From assembly GCA_008711295.1 (NCBI GenBank), contig VUYV01000008.1:1727257-1791256 (forward strand): a stretch of DNA of 64,000 nt. Direction: 5' to 3'. The translations under genes were made by a program, and so were the position numbers. Positions 1 to 15,000 of the stretch are shown one piece after another. The notes beneath the pieces were generated by a model that was not told the DNA's origin, did not search any database, and saw nothing but the letters and a program-made list of their open reading frames with translations. Position 1 is the stretch's first letter. Each line of letters starts with the position of its first letter. The DNA is from Anarhynchus alexandrinus (Eukaryota; Chordata; Aves; Charadriiformes; Charadriidae).

Positions 1-3000
1 CCATTCCTTACTCTAAATGTGTAGATCTGTATCTATAATGGGCTGGACACTCTGGTAGTGTCTCCTCTCCAGTGGCTATAAAGTGAGCTATGTTGTGACC
101 AGCTTTGATGTGAACATCTGACATGCAAAATTTTACACTAAGGGAAATAAATCCTACCCTTGCTGCCAGGAAAGGTTCCTCCAGTCTCCTGATTCACTAA
201 CTGAAGTTGTCAAGTGTAGACACGTGTCTTCAAACAGCAGAGGCTGCATGCACTGAGGTAGACATCTCTCTACCTGATCATCTACCATGATGTGTGCCTC
301 ATTCAGCTTTAACTGCTGCCACCTATTCTTCCCTCCTGGGCTGACCTCATTCCAGATGGTACTGAAGTTGTGTCTGGAGAAGGATGACTGCCTTGAGTGG
401 GAACCAGAGTCTCTGGACACATAGGAGCATGAACAAAAGTCACAGAGTTTTAGAGACTAATGGATGGTTGCTATTGAAAACACAGAGACAGAGACTGAGG
501 AGACACAGGGAGGCTGCAGAGCTAACCTTTTTCTTCAGTAAAATTAGTCTTCTCCATATTGTTTTGTAACTACCTAATACTACAAAATTCACAAGTTCAT
601 AGATGCTTCTCTGTAACTTTTAATTGTGCACACCCTGAGCTGTTTTTATGCGACCCTGGAGTGGGTTTTCAGAATACAATGGGAGTATGTTTGACACCTC
701 TGTAATGGGTTTCTGCTTGGAATGGATTTGCCCATTCACAAGGAAATCCTATCCAATAACCTTCTTGTGTCAACACAGTCAGAATTAATCATGTCCTCTG
801 TTACACAGGGGAGAAGTTTCCATATCCCACAGGAATATGCTGCAGCCTTGGTAGACATCCTCTCCCTGAGTTACTGATTGTTTTGACAAGTAGGGTCAAA
901 GTGTGTACCACAATTACCCTGGATTTCTGAACAGCTACAGTGTTCGATGAGTTGAGGTATAGCAGCAGTGTCTGACTGACTGGAACCATTTGCTATATTA
1001 TCTGGAAACAGACATTCTAGTGGGAATGAAACAATATATAGTTGGAATATTATTGACTTTTCCTACAATCACAATAAGCAATGTCATTGGAGCTGGATTC
1101 CTTTGTAATTAATAGGGATCTAATACAATTGTTGAGGGTACTCAGGAAGCAGCTTTAATCTTTCAAGTCACACTGCCCACCATCCCCTTGTTGTAGGAAT
1201 GCGTCACAACTGTGAATTCATTTTAGTGTTACTTCTCTCTCTTCACAATCATAAAGCACAGTAGTATCACTCCCATTTTCTAACTAGAGGACAGATGTAC
1301 AGCACAGACTGAGGTGTATACATTTTTCAGTGCAAAGAATGCTTGGGGACAAACCAGAAAAGTGACCTCCAGTTTTGTACAGCTGTGTTCTAGGATCCTC
1401 TTTCATTCATTGTTAGTCTTTTCACAGCTACACAAAGAACATCTGGCCATAGAGATCCAAACAGGAAAGGCAAAGACTATCACTTCGCTCTGCCTAGCAA
1501 CCAATATCTACAAGCAGATTTTATCATCGTGTCTCTTGCCCTCTTATCAATAACACCAGAGAAATTATTACCCCGTATTTTCCCTCCATGTCATAAGAAC
1601 AGTTCTGTACTTCAGCAGAAATAAAGTGCCTCACGCTACCTATTTTCTAGATATGATTGCACATCTGGGGCATATACATTAGTTCAACAAAAAGTCTGAG
1701 ACCAAACAGACCAGTATTATATTGACTCACCTTGGTACTGCTGCAGATATATATTACAGAAGAAAAGTACTACAGTCAGTTCAAATTGCCAGACAATACA
1801 CTGGTCTGTCAGCCTTCCGAACACAAAACTAAGTGGAAATCATTTTAAACTCAATGAATGCATGTTTTTAGAGGCAGGATATGGATTACTGAGATTTTGT
1901 CAGCATTTCAGAGCAAGGAAACAGTGCTGCAAATTGACTGAGTGGAATCAAAGTACTCCCTTGTTCACAATTTAACAAAAACTAGCACCTAAACTGCATC
2001 CATTTGTACAAGTGATGCACAAACGCAGCAAATGTAGGTGTTACTGCTTTCCTGGGACCGCACAGGTTTTCCACTTGGCAAAGCTTCACCATGTGGCTTC
2101 TTGCAGAGCTACAATTAGACTTCCCTATTCTTAAAACACAACAGGAACAAACAGGAAATCAGATTTCCAAGCCAATCTGTCTTGGCAGAGTTGTCAAAGT
2201 TGATCTGGGAAAAAGGGACCAGAAATAATAGTTCTGGATCCAACATTTAACAGTGATACCAAAGCAAACAGAAACACGCATCTGCACACACACACAAATA
2301 CACACAGAAACACATTCAAACTAACTTCCTGTGGATCCACATACACAAAAGTCTTTGCCGATTCCTTCTGTGAATGAAACAAAGATTGGCAAAGTGATAA
2401 ATAACAATTTATCTGTCATCGCAACACAGAGAGCACTTTGGTAAACTGAAATGATTTAACAAAGTGTTTTAATACAGTAATATGCAAGGTCATATATGTA
2501 GAAACAAAATATGGAAGTATCTACAGATTACGGGATTGTACCCTGACAAAGCAGTGGCCCTGAAAAGGCGGGCATGAGCTCTCAGGGCTTTTGTGACCAT
2601 GGACTATACGCAGCCGTGTAGTGAGGAAGAAGTGTGAAGATGTGGGAAAAAAATGCCTTAAAGTAAGAGAAAAGTTCAACATGCTTAATCTGTTGTAAAA
2701 GGGGAACGAGAGGCGATGTGCTTATTTATAAAAAGGCATTACACTAACAACTAAAGAACTTTGTAAGGGAGCACAGAAACACATAAAGATAACAAATGTC
2801 TCAAAATAAGTGGGAGATTAAACAGAGAGTACATTTTAAAAGCAAGCTGCCTAACTAGCAGAACAAACTACCAAAGATGACGAATTTTTAGTCATTTAAT
2901 AGCTTTGTATCAGGACTGGATGCTCTCCTGGAAGGTTCACCTTGGCCAGATATGACTTCTCACCCTACAGTGAGGAACAGAAGGATGACATGGTCCCTCT

Positions 3001-6000
3001 GCTTTTCCCTTCAGTCAATCTAGGACAATTGTAGAATGTGTATTATCTTTATGGGAGAAACGCTATAGGCCAACGCCCACTCTTTTCTGAACTAACACAT
3101 GTACCTACAGACAGAAGCCTATCGCTATGTATAAAATAGCAACTGCCAAAGCAAGAAGTCATCCATATTACCTGATCATCAAGTATATGCAGGTAGCAGA
3201 TGCATGTACAAAACCTTGTGCACTTGGAGATATACTAATTCCCGATCAAGTTCATGTAAACTGTGTAAACATGCTGAAGAAATTATTTCATAATTAAATA
3301 CATTCATAATGTCTATTGGTACTACTTTTGTTAAATTCTTTAAAAAATAACTATGTAACAATGTTAGCCAAAACTGCATAGGTGCTGCGTACAGATTAGG
3401 CTTTAGGTACCTAACTTAAACAGCGTACTTCAGGCTACAGTCACTTGTGTCTGCCGCACCTATCAACTGGTAACTGACAGTCTGAACTCTTCCCAGACAG
3501 ATAAAATATGTGTCCTTCATCCTTTTGCTCTCTTTGAATAACTGACTTGGTAAGACTGCTCAGCTCTAGCTGTTGAAAGCAAGTCCTATACTAGCTAAAC
3601 TTCTGTGCTTGTTTTCCTGCTTGGAAAAAGCAAACTAGGTTCCCTGTTTCTAGTGCTGTTAACATCAACAACTTGCATGGTTCCAGAGGTATTACTGCCC
3701 AGTGTGCCATGCATTTAGCTAACAATATGTCAATTCAAATTACAACTGCTCCGAGGAAAGAGCCTAAAAATAGAGGCTTTCCAGGTGGCTCAGCAGATGG
3801 ATCCATTTGCCATACATGGTAGAACAAGTTAGCCTTTTCAGACTATGCTGTTAGAATAAAAATATCCCATTCAATTATGACAGGAGTCAGCACTGATCTT
3901 AGACCAGAGGAGGACTAAGCAAGTACCTAACTGCATCTTCGGACAAAACACTGAAGCTTCTGCCCACTACTGGATATAGGTAATAGGCAGAATAGCAAAC
4001 AGGTTACTAGACAAAATACAGGAATTCAGAGAAGTGTAGTTGGCCACTCTTTAAGACATCCCTTATTCCCTGGTCACAATTTCAGATCCAGTCAGGACAC
4101 AGCACTGGTTGCAGGTTTCTGTGTTTGAATGACTGCACAGTGGCTGTGTGTCTGTGGCAACTCATGCAAAGGCCTCGTGGAGGAATGAACGCCTCCTCCT
4201 CCCACCTGCCCTTCTCCAGATACTTCTAATGGAGTCCATAGCTGCCAGGCTAAACAGAGAGGTGAACTCAGAACCACACTACAGTTGCAGAACCATACTA
4301 TAGTCCCAGACAACTGGAGTCTTTTGTTCATACCAGTGTATTAATTCCCTCCACAGCTGGGTTGAGCACATGTGTAGCTGAGAGAGATTTATGTTGTTAT
4401 ACCTTCACTTGTACCTGCTCTGCAGGATAAATATGGCCCACCAGTTTACGCTGCTGTTGGGCCTGTTATATCTTCTACCATCTGTTTTAGTTTTTTTTAA
4501 AATATGGCAGGTAAGCATGGACTTGGTTAGGCAACAGCAATGTCTGTCATCATATACATACACACACCTAGACACCCTTCACAACACGGAGGAAGACTCT
4601 ACCACCTTTCTCCATCAGCCAGCACAGCAGCAAACCACACAAGGGAAGAAAGCAGCCAGCAGGTAGAATCATTCCTACCCAAATGTAATTCAAAGGGACT
4701 TTGAGACACTGCAGTTTCTTCTTTGAATTTCCTGTTAGACTCACATCTTCGTTTTTTTAAACCCAGCACCTGCCATTTGCATGAAACCCAACAGGAACAT
4801 TTTTCACAGGCCACAGTAATGACTGGCAGGGAAACTGCTCCATCTATCCTACTGTGTGTCATAAGCCAGGGCTTCCCTAGACTCACAGCAAGAAGCACAC
4901 TTGACTATTCAAGAACTTCAACATCATCTCCAAATGCTTCCACATTCAACTTCTGATAAGGAATGAAACAACTCTAACTATTGGGATAGGTCTGAGAATA
5001 TTAAGCCCAAAGAAGGAAATATGAGGTGCAATATCAAAGGAGGTACGTGCCACTGCCTAAGTATTAAGAATAAGACACTTCTTAACTTGTATCTGGAAAA
5101 GCAGTCACAGTACTAATACCACCTGCTGAGGGCAAGGAGCAGTACTGAGAGGGACAGCACGAAATGTGCAACTTGACAGAAAGTGAATGTTTCAAGAGCT
5201 TGTATACAAAGTGTTATGATCATCAGCTTATGCCTGGCCTACTCACAGAATGGTGAAGAGGAGGACGTACTACTGCTTTTAAGAGAAGAATTTTTAAAAA
5301 AGATTTCTCTTCCTAATCGAGTTGATTAAATTGAAATGGTACAGCATCATTTAGTGGCTTTATACCAAGATCAAATCACTGCTCCTCAGAGAAATGCTCT
5401 AGTTCATCTACAAGCTGCAGTAAGAAGCACTGGGTAAAATTCTACAGCTTATGGTACACAAGTCAGGCTGCATGTTCCTGACAGAGTCTCTGATTCTCAA
5501 GAAACTATCCTGAACTTTACTGTAGCGTTCCTTAGTGCAGTGTACAGGTGTGTAATATAGATTCCTCTACAGCTTTCCTCGCTGTATCTAACTGTCATCC
5601 AGCTGTATGCTAAGCAACGTGACCACATGAAGTTTGTTCTTTTGTTCTTTTCCCTCCTTTTTTCTTGAGCTCTGAATTCTGTGGTGTGTGAACAAAAGGA
5701 CTGACCAAGAACAGCTTCACAGTACAGTGAGAAGATTCCAACTAAATTGCTCATCTGGTAGCATCCACCAAATATCTCAATACAATTGTAAAAATAAATT
5801 GTGTCCTTTCACTGTGCAAAAAGAAGAAGAAAAATGAATATTGAACAGCCACAGATCCAACCAGACATAGTTCCTGTCTTTCTCTGAGCCAAATTTATAA
5901 TTACTTTTTCTATTTTATCAAGTTTCAAGCAATGCACTTCAATGGAGAAAGTTAGCAAGAACAATTCTGAAGTTAACATGAGTGTAATGGAATTTGGAAA

Positions 6001-6347
6001 CTCTCATATAAGAAAAGTCATCAGCTGTAACCTAAACTCCCTGACTTGTTCTCTTTAATCAGCAATGACTTGCCAGTGTCTTCTGGATCTTCAAACCGTT
6101 TCAGAGAACATTTTTAAGTGCCTAGATAGAGTAGTATTTTGCAGTCTATCTATTTGACTTAACTCCTTTTTGGACATTTCTTCCTTGAATGTTCTTCTAT
6201 ACCCTTGCAATAATATACACATACACTTCAATAATAATAACTATCCTGATCCCTCTGGCATATGACTCAGATTAAGTTTAGAAGGTATAACATATGCTGA
6301 GGTCCTCAGTTCTTGTGTCACATCATTAATAGATACTCCCACCTTTC

Positions 6348-6351
<4 letters not shown>

Positions 6352-6378
<27 letters not shown>

Positions 6379-6379
6379 N
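6352..6379. repeat. Poly(A) run of 27 with an undetermined base
   Basis: Twenty-seven A followed by the only N in the window (6,379). The N most likely marks an unresolved homopolymer length or a collapsed gap. A LINE/SINE tail is possible, but no element body was recognised on the left. Confidence 0.9.
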
Positions 6380-9300
6380 GAGTTGTATTTCTACTCCTTA
6401 TACTTGCAAACTAGAGCTTGGCATGTAGTATGTGCACAGTATGAGTGTCTAAGCCTACCGTCATCCTAGAATAGAAGAGGTGATGAACTGGCTCATGAAC
6501 TAATGCTGATGCTAAAAATTGCCCGTTGGTGTCTATAAAATGCAAGCAAGATGGCCCCAATGGAGTCAGAGGGTAGCCGCCTGCTGGTGCTAATCCCATA
6601 TGAATTTATGGCAAGGCTGAGGCTTTTCATCTCATTGTTACTTCATAACTAAATATGCCCTAGTGCTCATGGAAGAAGCAAACACATTATTCTGCTCAGG
6701 CATTACAAATTGCATAGTTCATCGCAATAGATGAACTCCCTTAACTCTCACCTACCAATTCTTGATTATAATATTTTCAGATAGATTGTTAGAGAGAAAA
6801 TATTATTTATTTACATATCATGAGCAGATGATAGAACTTTAAAAAACTGATTGAAGATATTGTGTCATGAAAAGATTGTTTTATATGTGCTTTAATGGGA
6901 GAAAATTCCTAACAGCTTAAGTCCATGAGCTTGTATATGAAGCTGATCAGTTAGCATTATGAATGTAAGTGGCTATTATTCCTGTATTTCCTATTACAGC
7001 AATATGGAGTTACATTTATATTTCATATTACAGGCAAAGACACCCTGTATTCTGAACCACGTCAAAGTTGCCTGTTGTATGCACTTGTTACCCAATTTCT
7101 TCTTTGGCCCACAGGTACAGGCTATGGGGGATGGTTACCTAAAACATTGCTGGTGCGTGAAAGTATCAGATTAGCTAGCGCCTACAGTGTGATAAGCAGT
7201 AAAAAACAGTTGGAACTGCAAAAGAATCTCTTCTCATCTATAGAAAGCTGCCATCTGTTGTGTACTTTTTCCCCATCTTACTGTCCATGCTGAACACTGC
7301 AAACAGTGTCTCCCCATGCCTGGCACCACTAGTTGGCCCTCTGATTCTGAAGGTTATTCTCACAAATTTACAACCATTTTAAGGCAAGACAAAAATCTGA
7401 GTTTAAAGCATATGACAGTGTGATTCTAATGGTTGTCTCCCAGTATATTTCATGTAGCTGAGGATTTACCCAGTTTTGTCTGTTTGCATTCTGACAACAG
7501 GGAATAATTTGGAAACTCTTCTTCATGGAAATAACAACTCTGTGAAAAAAAGTTGCATGAGATGAGCTAAGTATCTGAAAATTGAGTGGCACTTCATGGT
7601 ATATATTAAATACCGATGAGTGGTGCCTTGGCAGAAGTGATTTGGCAAATCTAGAAAAGGTCACTTAGCAATTAAGTAACCAACAGAAGTTGTTTCAGGA
7701 CACGTATTCTTGCTTCTTGAAGGCTTATTATTAAAGCAGGTAAGAGAGAGAGGATGAACGTATGCACGCTGGTGGAATGAGTAATGTGTGTGCATGTGTG
7801 CAAAATTCACAAAATTCTAGTTCCCCAGCTGCTGTATATGATATGCTGAGAGTTTCTTTTAGTTTGGATTGTCTGAATTTTTTTTTAAAGAATGAATAAA
7901 GGGATTTTTAAAGGATGAATAGAATAGCATTTTTTCAAAACTGTAATATTGATAAAGACTGGTGTCTGAAATTATTTCCTGCATATTATGCATGGCTAAT
8001 ACAACACATATTTCTGTATGGTTTCTAATATTCAAAGAAGCAACTAGAAAAAGCACGATTTTGAACCAAGAAAAAGATCATATATTAAAGAACAGACATA
8101 GAGGTGCAGACTAAAGATTTGTTTAGCTATAGTCCAGTCTCCAACAGCAGCCAGGAGGCATGTTCATGACACAATTCACAGGGTCTCCTGACTCATGTTT
8201 CCTCTGAGAAAGAGGGAGACCACATGTGTACATTCAGTGTGCCAGGCTGCATCCTTTCAGCTCTGTTTTTTATCTTCACATTTTTATTTATATTCACCCT
8301 ATTCAAAGTTGCACTAAGTTGCAAGACTTCCTTGTCAACCTCTTGATCTTAGCCAGGCTTGCCCTTCATAACACCAAGAAGTGACTGTGAAACCTCTCTC
8401 AGCATCCATCATCTCGCTGGGTACCTTGAGGGAGCAGTGGGCACTGTTGGGAATGTTTCACTCAGTGTCCCCACCTGATTTCTTGTCCCTATATTTTTCA
8501 CTCCTTAACCCTCAACGCTTTCTCTTTTGTTCATTTGTTGTCTCCTGAACTCACTTATTTTTCTACATCTTCCTAGTCTCTGTTTCCTGTATCTCTCTCC
8601 CTGCTTTTTGGAGGTAAGGAGGGGGAAAGGCCACCTATTCTTAAGGGAAGGAATCACGAGAAGAGTAAATAGTAGCGAATCTCTGGGGAAAAGTATAAGA
8701 ACAGGAAAATCCTATAAAGACACTTCCCTGCTATACTTTCAAAGCTTCCAGCAAGCTATGGCTCGAGGATTTTCTGGTTATAACGGCTATCTCTACATTT
8801 AACAGCCCACCACAGATTTTTTTTTCCTCTTGCATTTGTCTGATTACTTTTCAGACCCATGTAAACTTTTGACATCCACAACACCCTATGGCAAAGACGC
8901 TCACAGATGAATTGTGTGCTGCTGTACAGTCAGCTATGTGTTCTGTATTTTTATACATTTTTCTTAAAAAGAATAAAACTTTTAAACATATGAAAGAATG
9001 TATTTTTCTGTTTTACAAGAAACTCTCAGATTAATGCGGTATACTCTTCTTTGCTTTTCAAAACCTTAAGAAACAATAGTCTTACAAAACTTGTACCTGC
9101 TGGAGAAGAAAAGCTACAGATTGCATCACCTTGCTATCCTGCTTTGAATGTAAATGAAAAGCCCAGGCAGATTTAAAGGATCATTTAATCTAAATATGGA
9201 GAGTGCTTAGCTTTACTTGCAAGCATATGAGTCTGCACTTACACCAAAAAGCAAAGTTAAGTATTCTCTGCTGTGCACTGTCCAATAATACCTTTAAAAT

Positions 9301-9712
9301 TGCCAAATACTCTCAAATTGTTTCTATGTTACTATTTTAATACTGAGCCTCTTTGGTATGACGGCTTTTATTCCACTAGTGAGATATTTACAAATGGAAA
9401 AGACAGCACTCATGATGATAGAAGCAGGGTCATCTTGCCCAGTACCTTCTATATGGCATTAAACTATCCTTAGTACATACAGCTGGATTGGACCTTCATG
9501 GGTAGAAGCACAAATCCTAAGAACAAATTTCAGACTGTTACTACCAAGACAAATAGGTAAAGTCCACCACCATTCCAGCAAGCTTCATTCTGTTTTGAAG
9601 GTAATTTAATGCAGTAGCCTTTATGATACCTTACTTCTAACAGGTTTGCCTGACCACCCAGGGAGCACGAAGATATCCATGGTGAATATGTGGAAATCAT
9701 ACCAAAATCATC

Positions 9713-9728
9713 TTTTTTTTTTTTTTTT
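9713..9728. repeat. Poly(T) run (16)
   Basis: Sixteen T in a row, followed by GGAAG. No recognisable retroelement adjoins it on the right. Confidence 0.85.
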
Positions 9729-11985
9729 GGAAGAAATCCCAGAGTGGTAGAAAGTTAGGCAATTTGTAGATTCTCTACAGCAGTGGTTTTCAGTCACAGA
9801 GTCACACTACACGGAATATGGAATGGACTCTGAGGCAGTGGAAATGTTAGCACAATCTAAAACCATTCCCTTCCAGTCCTTTACCCTTCAAGTTAAAATA
9901 TTCTCTGTCAGCCTCTTAAAACACAGACACAAACGAATTATTTGACATTAGCACTGTTGTAATTAAGACACTTTACAATTACCTTTACAATGAATGTAGT
10001 GGAACCACTAAATTGTTTGACTTTGGAAAGGGGCTGATTTTGAAAAACATTGCTTTGGAGCAAGGAGAAAAAGCAACTTGAAAATGATCTCCGACCTTCC
10101 ACTGTGACCCTAAGCCTCACTTCTGTTCAGGTAGCAGAAATATCTCTTAAAAATGATGTTTTTCTTGATTAATGTGACAGCTTAATGTGAAATGACATTC
10201 CCGTTTTCCACTGACATCAGGCTGTTGTTAAATGTTAGCAAATACCCTATCTGTGGAATTCTAAGATAGGAAAACAAAATATCTTCTATCACAAATGGCA
10301 TTCCATCTATCACACTTGATTTTTTTGCTGAGAATAACAACTAAGATTGTGTTTATTTGCATCCCTGTCTGTTCAGGTCTTGTGTAACAACAACAAATAA
10401 GACTGAGAGAGGCTCACATTCTTACCTTCTGTCAAACAATATCAAGGAGAAATCAGCTGAAGTTGGCAAAACTGTTCTGCTGTGAATTTGCTGGATGATC
10501 AGAATTATATGCAGGTTCTACAAAGAATGACAATATATATCTCTTAGTTTTCATGCAGCAACAAAATTAGACTGAACTAAGCAGCTGTATTAAAATTAAC
10601 AAAAAGATAACTTAGAGTACAGGGAAGACATTTCGTATTTATGAAATGGTGATACAATGCTTGGCTGTATAAAAACATGGGAAAACAAAATCAGTTCCTG
10701 TCCAAGAGTTTCTAAGGCAGGCTCAGAGCTGAAAATGGGTTGTTATAAAACTATCTCTTGAAGAAATGTTCAAAGCTTAATCATGCTTGCCAATTTGGCA
10801 AGTGGCCCAAATGAAATCAGGGACAATGGAGAGTTATGTATGGCCACCTCTATCATACAGGAGCACAAGAGATTGATATTTGCACTTATCACAACAGATT
10901 AATTTCTTATGATATACAGAAAGATAGCACTCAAGAATAGGGAGATATCATATGCCTGATACTGACTGGGAAAAGATAATCTCACAGAATATTCCCTTAT
11001 TTTGAATGTCTTTGAGTCAGTCAAGTGCTGAGAGACTGTAATACTGCTTCAGTCTGCTATTACCAGTGAGATTTCATCAATGTGAGCTAAAGGGAACATG
11101 ACCCAAAGCACTGACAGGAAAAAATGATGAATTCCACATATTTTAATTAGCAAGAAAACAATAGTGTACATTACAGGATAGCATAATTTCTACACTGCAC
11201 CATATGCAATCCAATATCAAAGCAGAAGTCTTTGAGGGCTGGAGAAAGAACAGGTCTTTAATTTTTGTTTTAGGCTACCAGAGCAGACAAAGATTTCCTG
11301 TAACACTGCATGCTTCTGATCAATATTCTTCTTCTACACATACTGATTCTGTCATCTTTGGTGAGATGGAAATGTCTCCACTATCTAATATTACATGACT
11401 TGGGGAAACTACAAATACTTGATATCCCATTCCCCGGCTCAGAGGCTCCTGGCATACAATATAACTAACTCTCCTGGAAGTTACTGTATCGTGCTGCAGG
11501 AGATTAAGACCTCCATTTTATGTGTGGTAAATATGAGTAACTACATTAACCTTAAGCTGAAGGAGAACATTTTGTTATATAAGCACATCCCTGCTCCTAT
11601 AATGCTATTCATATTAATACAAAACACAGGGGAGATTAAGCAAGTAAATTAAATTTATTAGCATTCTGCTGCTTGCTTCCTAAACAGTGTGGGATTTAGG
11701 TGACTAAAGGCTCCTTCTCATGTGGCACATATTCCAGGTTATATGTCAGAGGGACAGCTGAACGCAGCAAAGGGGGTTTAAGTGTACCACATAGTATACT
11801 TTTCATTGGAAGGCATAGCAATTGTTCAGTTGCATGTCAAAATCTTATGTCCTTAACAGCTGGAAAAGATTTTTCTCTGCTTTAAATGGCTGTATATTTG
11901 GAACAGGATGCTATGAGTCTTGGACCTATCTATCATTAAACTTTAAGTGGTTCTAATGTGGGTGGTTCCAACTGAAATAGTCTAT

Positions 11986-12013
11986 TCTACTCTACTCTGC
12001 TCTACTCTGCTCT
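11986..12013 (+). repeat. Pentanucleotide microsatellite (TCTAC/TCTGC)
   Basis: About five and a half units alternating TCTAC and TCTGC, with a trailing TCTGG. Imperfect and short. Confidence 0.85.
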
Positions 12014-15000
12014 GGCATGGAGAAACAGGCACCGATATATTACACTAGCTACACATATTTAGAGTCCTCTGTTCACCTGCTCCAGTAAATCCTAGGTTGA
12101 ACACATGATAGTCCAGTAGACTAGAAAAAGAATTCAGAATAAAGGTGGGTGTAGCAGAGAGAATATCCTTCTTTGAGAATGCACAAAAGTTCAAGACCTA
12201 TTTTCTTCCTTCTCTATGCACATGTAACTCTCACTGACATCAGCTTCAGGGTCAAGACTTAAAGAGAGAATCAAAAAGGTATTTTCCCCTACAAGCTCAC
12301 TGCAAGAACGGCTAAAACCGGTTAAATGCAGCCTGAGAGAAAAGATCTATTCTTTTCTTTAGAAAATCTCTTAATGGTGTTGTATATGTTTGGGCAGAAA
12401 CAAACTTTGATGGAGTTGTGTGGAAGCCAGAAGTCCCTTCCATTATTGTTGCATTTATAGCAGTATGTACAGACTTACATTAGGAAACATCCAGAGTCAA
12501 TCAATGCAAGAGTTAAAAAAGCAGAAATAATTACAGCTCCTGTTGATATCCAAACCTGTCAGGAACTCAGTTTACAATAATTACTCTAAGTCCAGACACT
12601 CCTCTTCCTGCTAGAGTCACTATTTAACCAGTGGTTAAATGAAAACCACAGTTGATTGGGATGGGAAGTCTTGGCAATGGCGAGGGCTATTTCCCCATCT
12701 ACAATCCTCGTCAAATAAGGGGCATACAACAAATTGCTTATCTCCAATCTGCAATTCTCCCCTCCACCCATCTGTAAATTTGAATTAATTAATAACTGCC
12801 CTTATGTTTTCAAGGTCATGGAAAATGAAAAGCACTCAGCAAAATGGATGCACTGAAAGCGAAGGGTGTTTGTGGGTGGTTTTTTTTATGTAAATGGAAA
12901 ATCTGTGAGGCAGCAGCTCCTTCATCTGTGCCATGAGTGCTAAAGTTAGAAAACTTAAAAGGAAGTAAAGGGAATGCAAATACATTATGCTTTGCATAAA
13001 TGTGACCTTCCCTAGAACAGTCTAAGACTTTATGGAACAGACTCTGAAAACACACAACGAGGCCAAAGACATCACTAAATCAGGGGTCTTCATGCAAATT
13101 CAGTCACGCTGTCTTTTGTTTGTCCCCACTGACTGTGGGCAAGCTCTGCTTTCTATCGACGCTGGCTGTTCATAAAAGACCTGGCACAGGGCTCTTCCAC
13201 TTGTCGCACACCAGCCACAGAGACCTTGTGTAGATAGACATTTTTGACATCTATATCCACCTACCTATTTAAAGCTTCTGACTCAATCTGAAACACTCCA
13301 GCAAATCCCATGGCAGTGACAATTAAGATATGCAAACCACAGAACTACACAGCTACTGTTTTTGTCACATAACTAAGTGTGCACATCAACATACACTGCT
13401 ACATGATCTTCCTTGTAAATCTCAAGCATCCTCACAAGTAATATGATTTAGGGAGAAAGACGAAGGTGTCATTTAGGTATACAACACTTGATGAGTTAGA
13501 AATGTCACCATTAGATAAACAGAAACAAGACAGGAACTTATGGAATCCATTTCCGGAGACACACTAAAACTGAGCAACTTCTGAAAAAAAAAAAAAAAGG
13601 ATAATTGAAGACTTCATTGGAGAAAACATTTTGACTTTGGAAAATGAGACGGATCAGCTGCTTAAAATTCTGGAAGACTGGAAAAATTCTGGAAGTCGGA
13701 AAGACCCTTTAATTCTTGTGATGCTTAAAGGGTGGATTCTCAATCCAATCTTAATCTGGATATGGCCACTGAAGAGAAAAGAGAGACTATGAGGTATAAC
13801 TGCAAATTACAATTTGAGCCTGATGCCTAATACAAGTCACCAGACTTCACTCCTACCTTACAACCATACTTGAAGTATGTTCAGTCAGAAATGCACTGTT
13901 TTGGTTTCTGTTTTTCACTTAAAAATGTAAAGCTCATTGCAAGGGGTAGATTTTGGCGAGGAAAAACAGTATAAAACCAATGAGTAAAATTCAGTGATTG
14001 CAGTTCACAACAGCTGGGGAATGAGGTCTCCTAATAGGTGTGTGAACGTCTGACACTCCTCAGGACACCACGTGGTCCTTGGCTTCAAATTTCTGCATAA
14101 GAAAACTCTAAGTTCAGCTCCCTCAATGCTGACATATGTCGACAGAACCGGATGAAGATATTTTTGTGATAGGTACCGAACTGGTATGCAATAATCAAAT
14201 ACGGAGATGCTGTAATTTCATTAGCACTGAGAGATTGGGGCAGTGAGGTTGCCGACTGCCAGATCACATTCAGATGAAAGTAGGTACAACTATGTGAAAC
14301 GTCGATTAATGGAATGAACCTGTCAGTTACTGAGGAAGTCTCACAACTACTAACAAAGCAACAAAAGCATAAGGTAGTGCTGCTTATTATAAAAATCAAA
14401 GCAATAAATCAAGTATTCTGAATAGAACATTTTCACTAGCCCATTATTTATGCCACTGTGAGTAATCCTATTTATTCCTTTAACACAGCTGGGTAGAAGC
14501 AGATGGTAAGTTGTCAGTACCACAGGGAAACCTCCAGAATTTCTAAAATGTACCTTTTGTTGCTTATTTTATCCATTTCACACATCTGGTAGCCTCTATT
14601 TTGTTAATGCATTATTTGTCCAATTTGCATTAAGTTACTCCAGTTCATCCTTTGCACTTGTGGCAAATCTACACTCACATCTGACAATAAAGTTATGGTA
14701 ATATGATTTTATTATTGCTATTATCACCAACATCATTATTACAAACCAATAATGTAGATGGCTCAGCGAAATACATAGTACCAAAACCAATTGCCATACA
14801 TATAGTGTATATAATCCAGACTAGTAAATTACTGCATCATATTGCTTTACTCCCAAACAATAACAAATTCCTTCTCATCTTGTCTACGGAAAAAACAATT
14901 ATTAGCACATTATCAAATCCTTATTGTGCAGGAACAGAGCAGATCTCTCTTCCTGCAAGGATATCTTGGCTTCTGGCAGAGTTTCTCTAACTTATTAACA

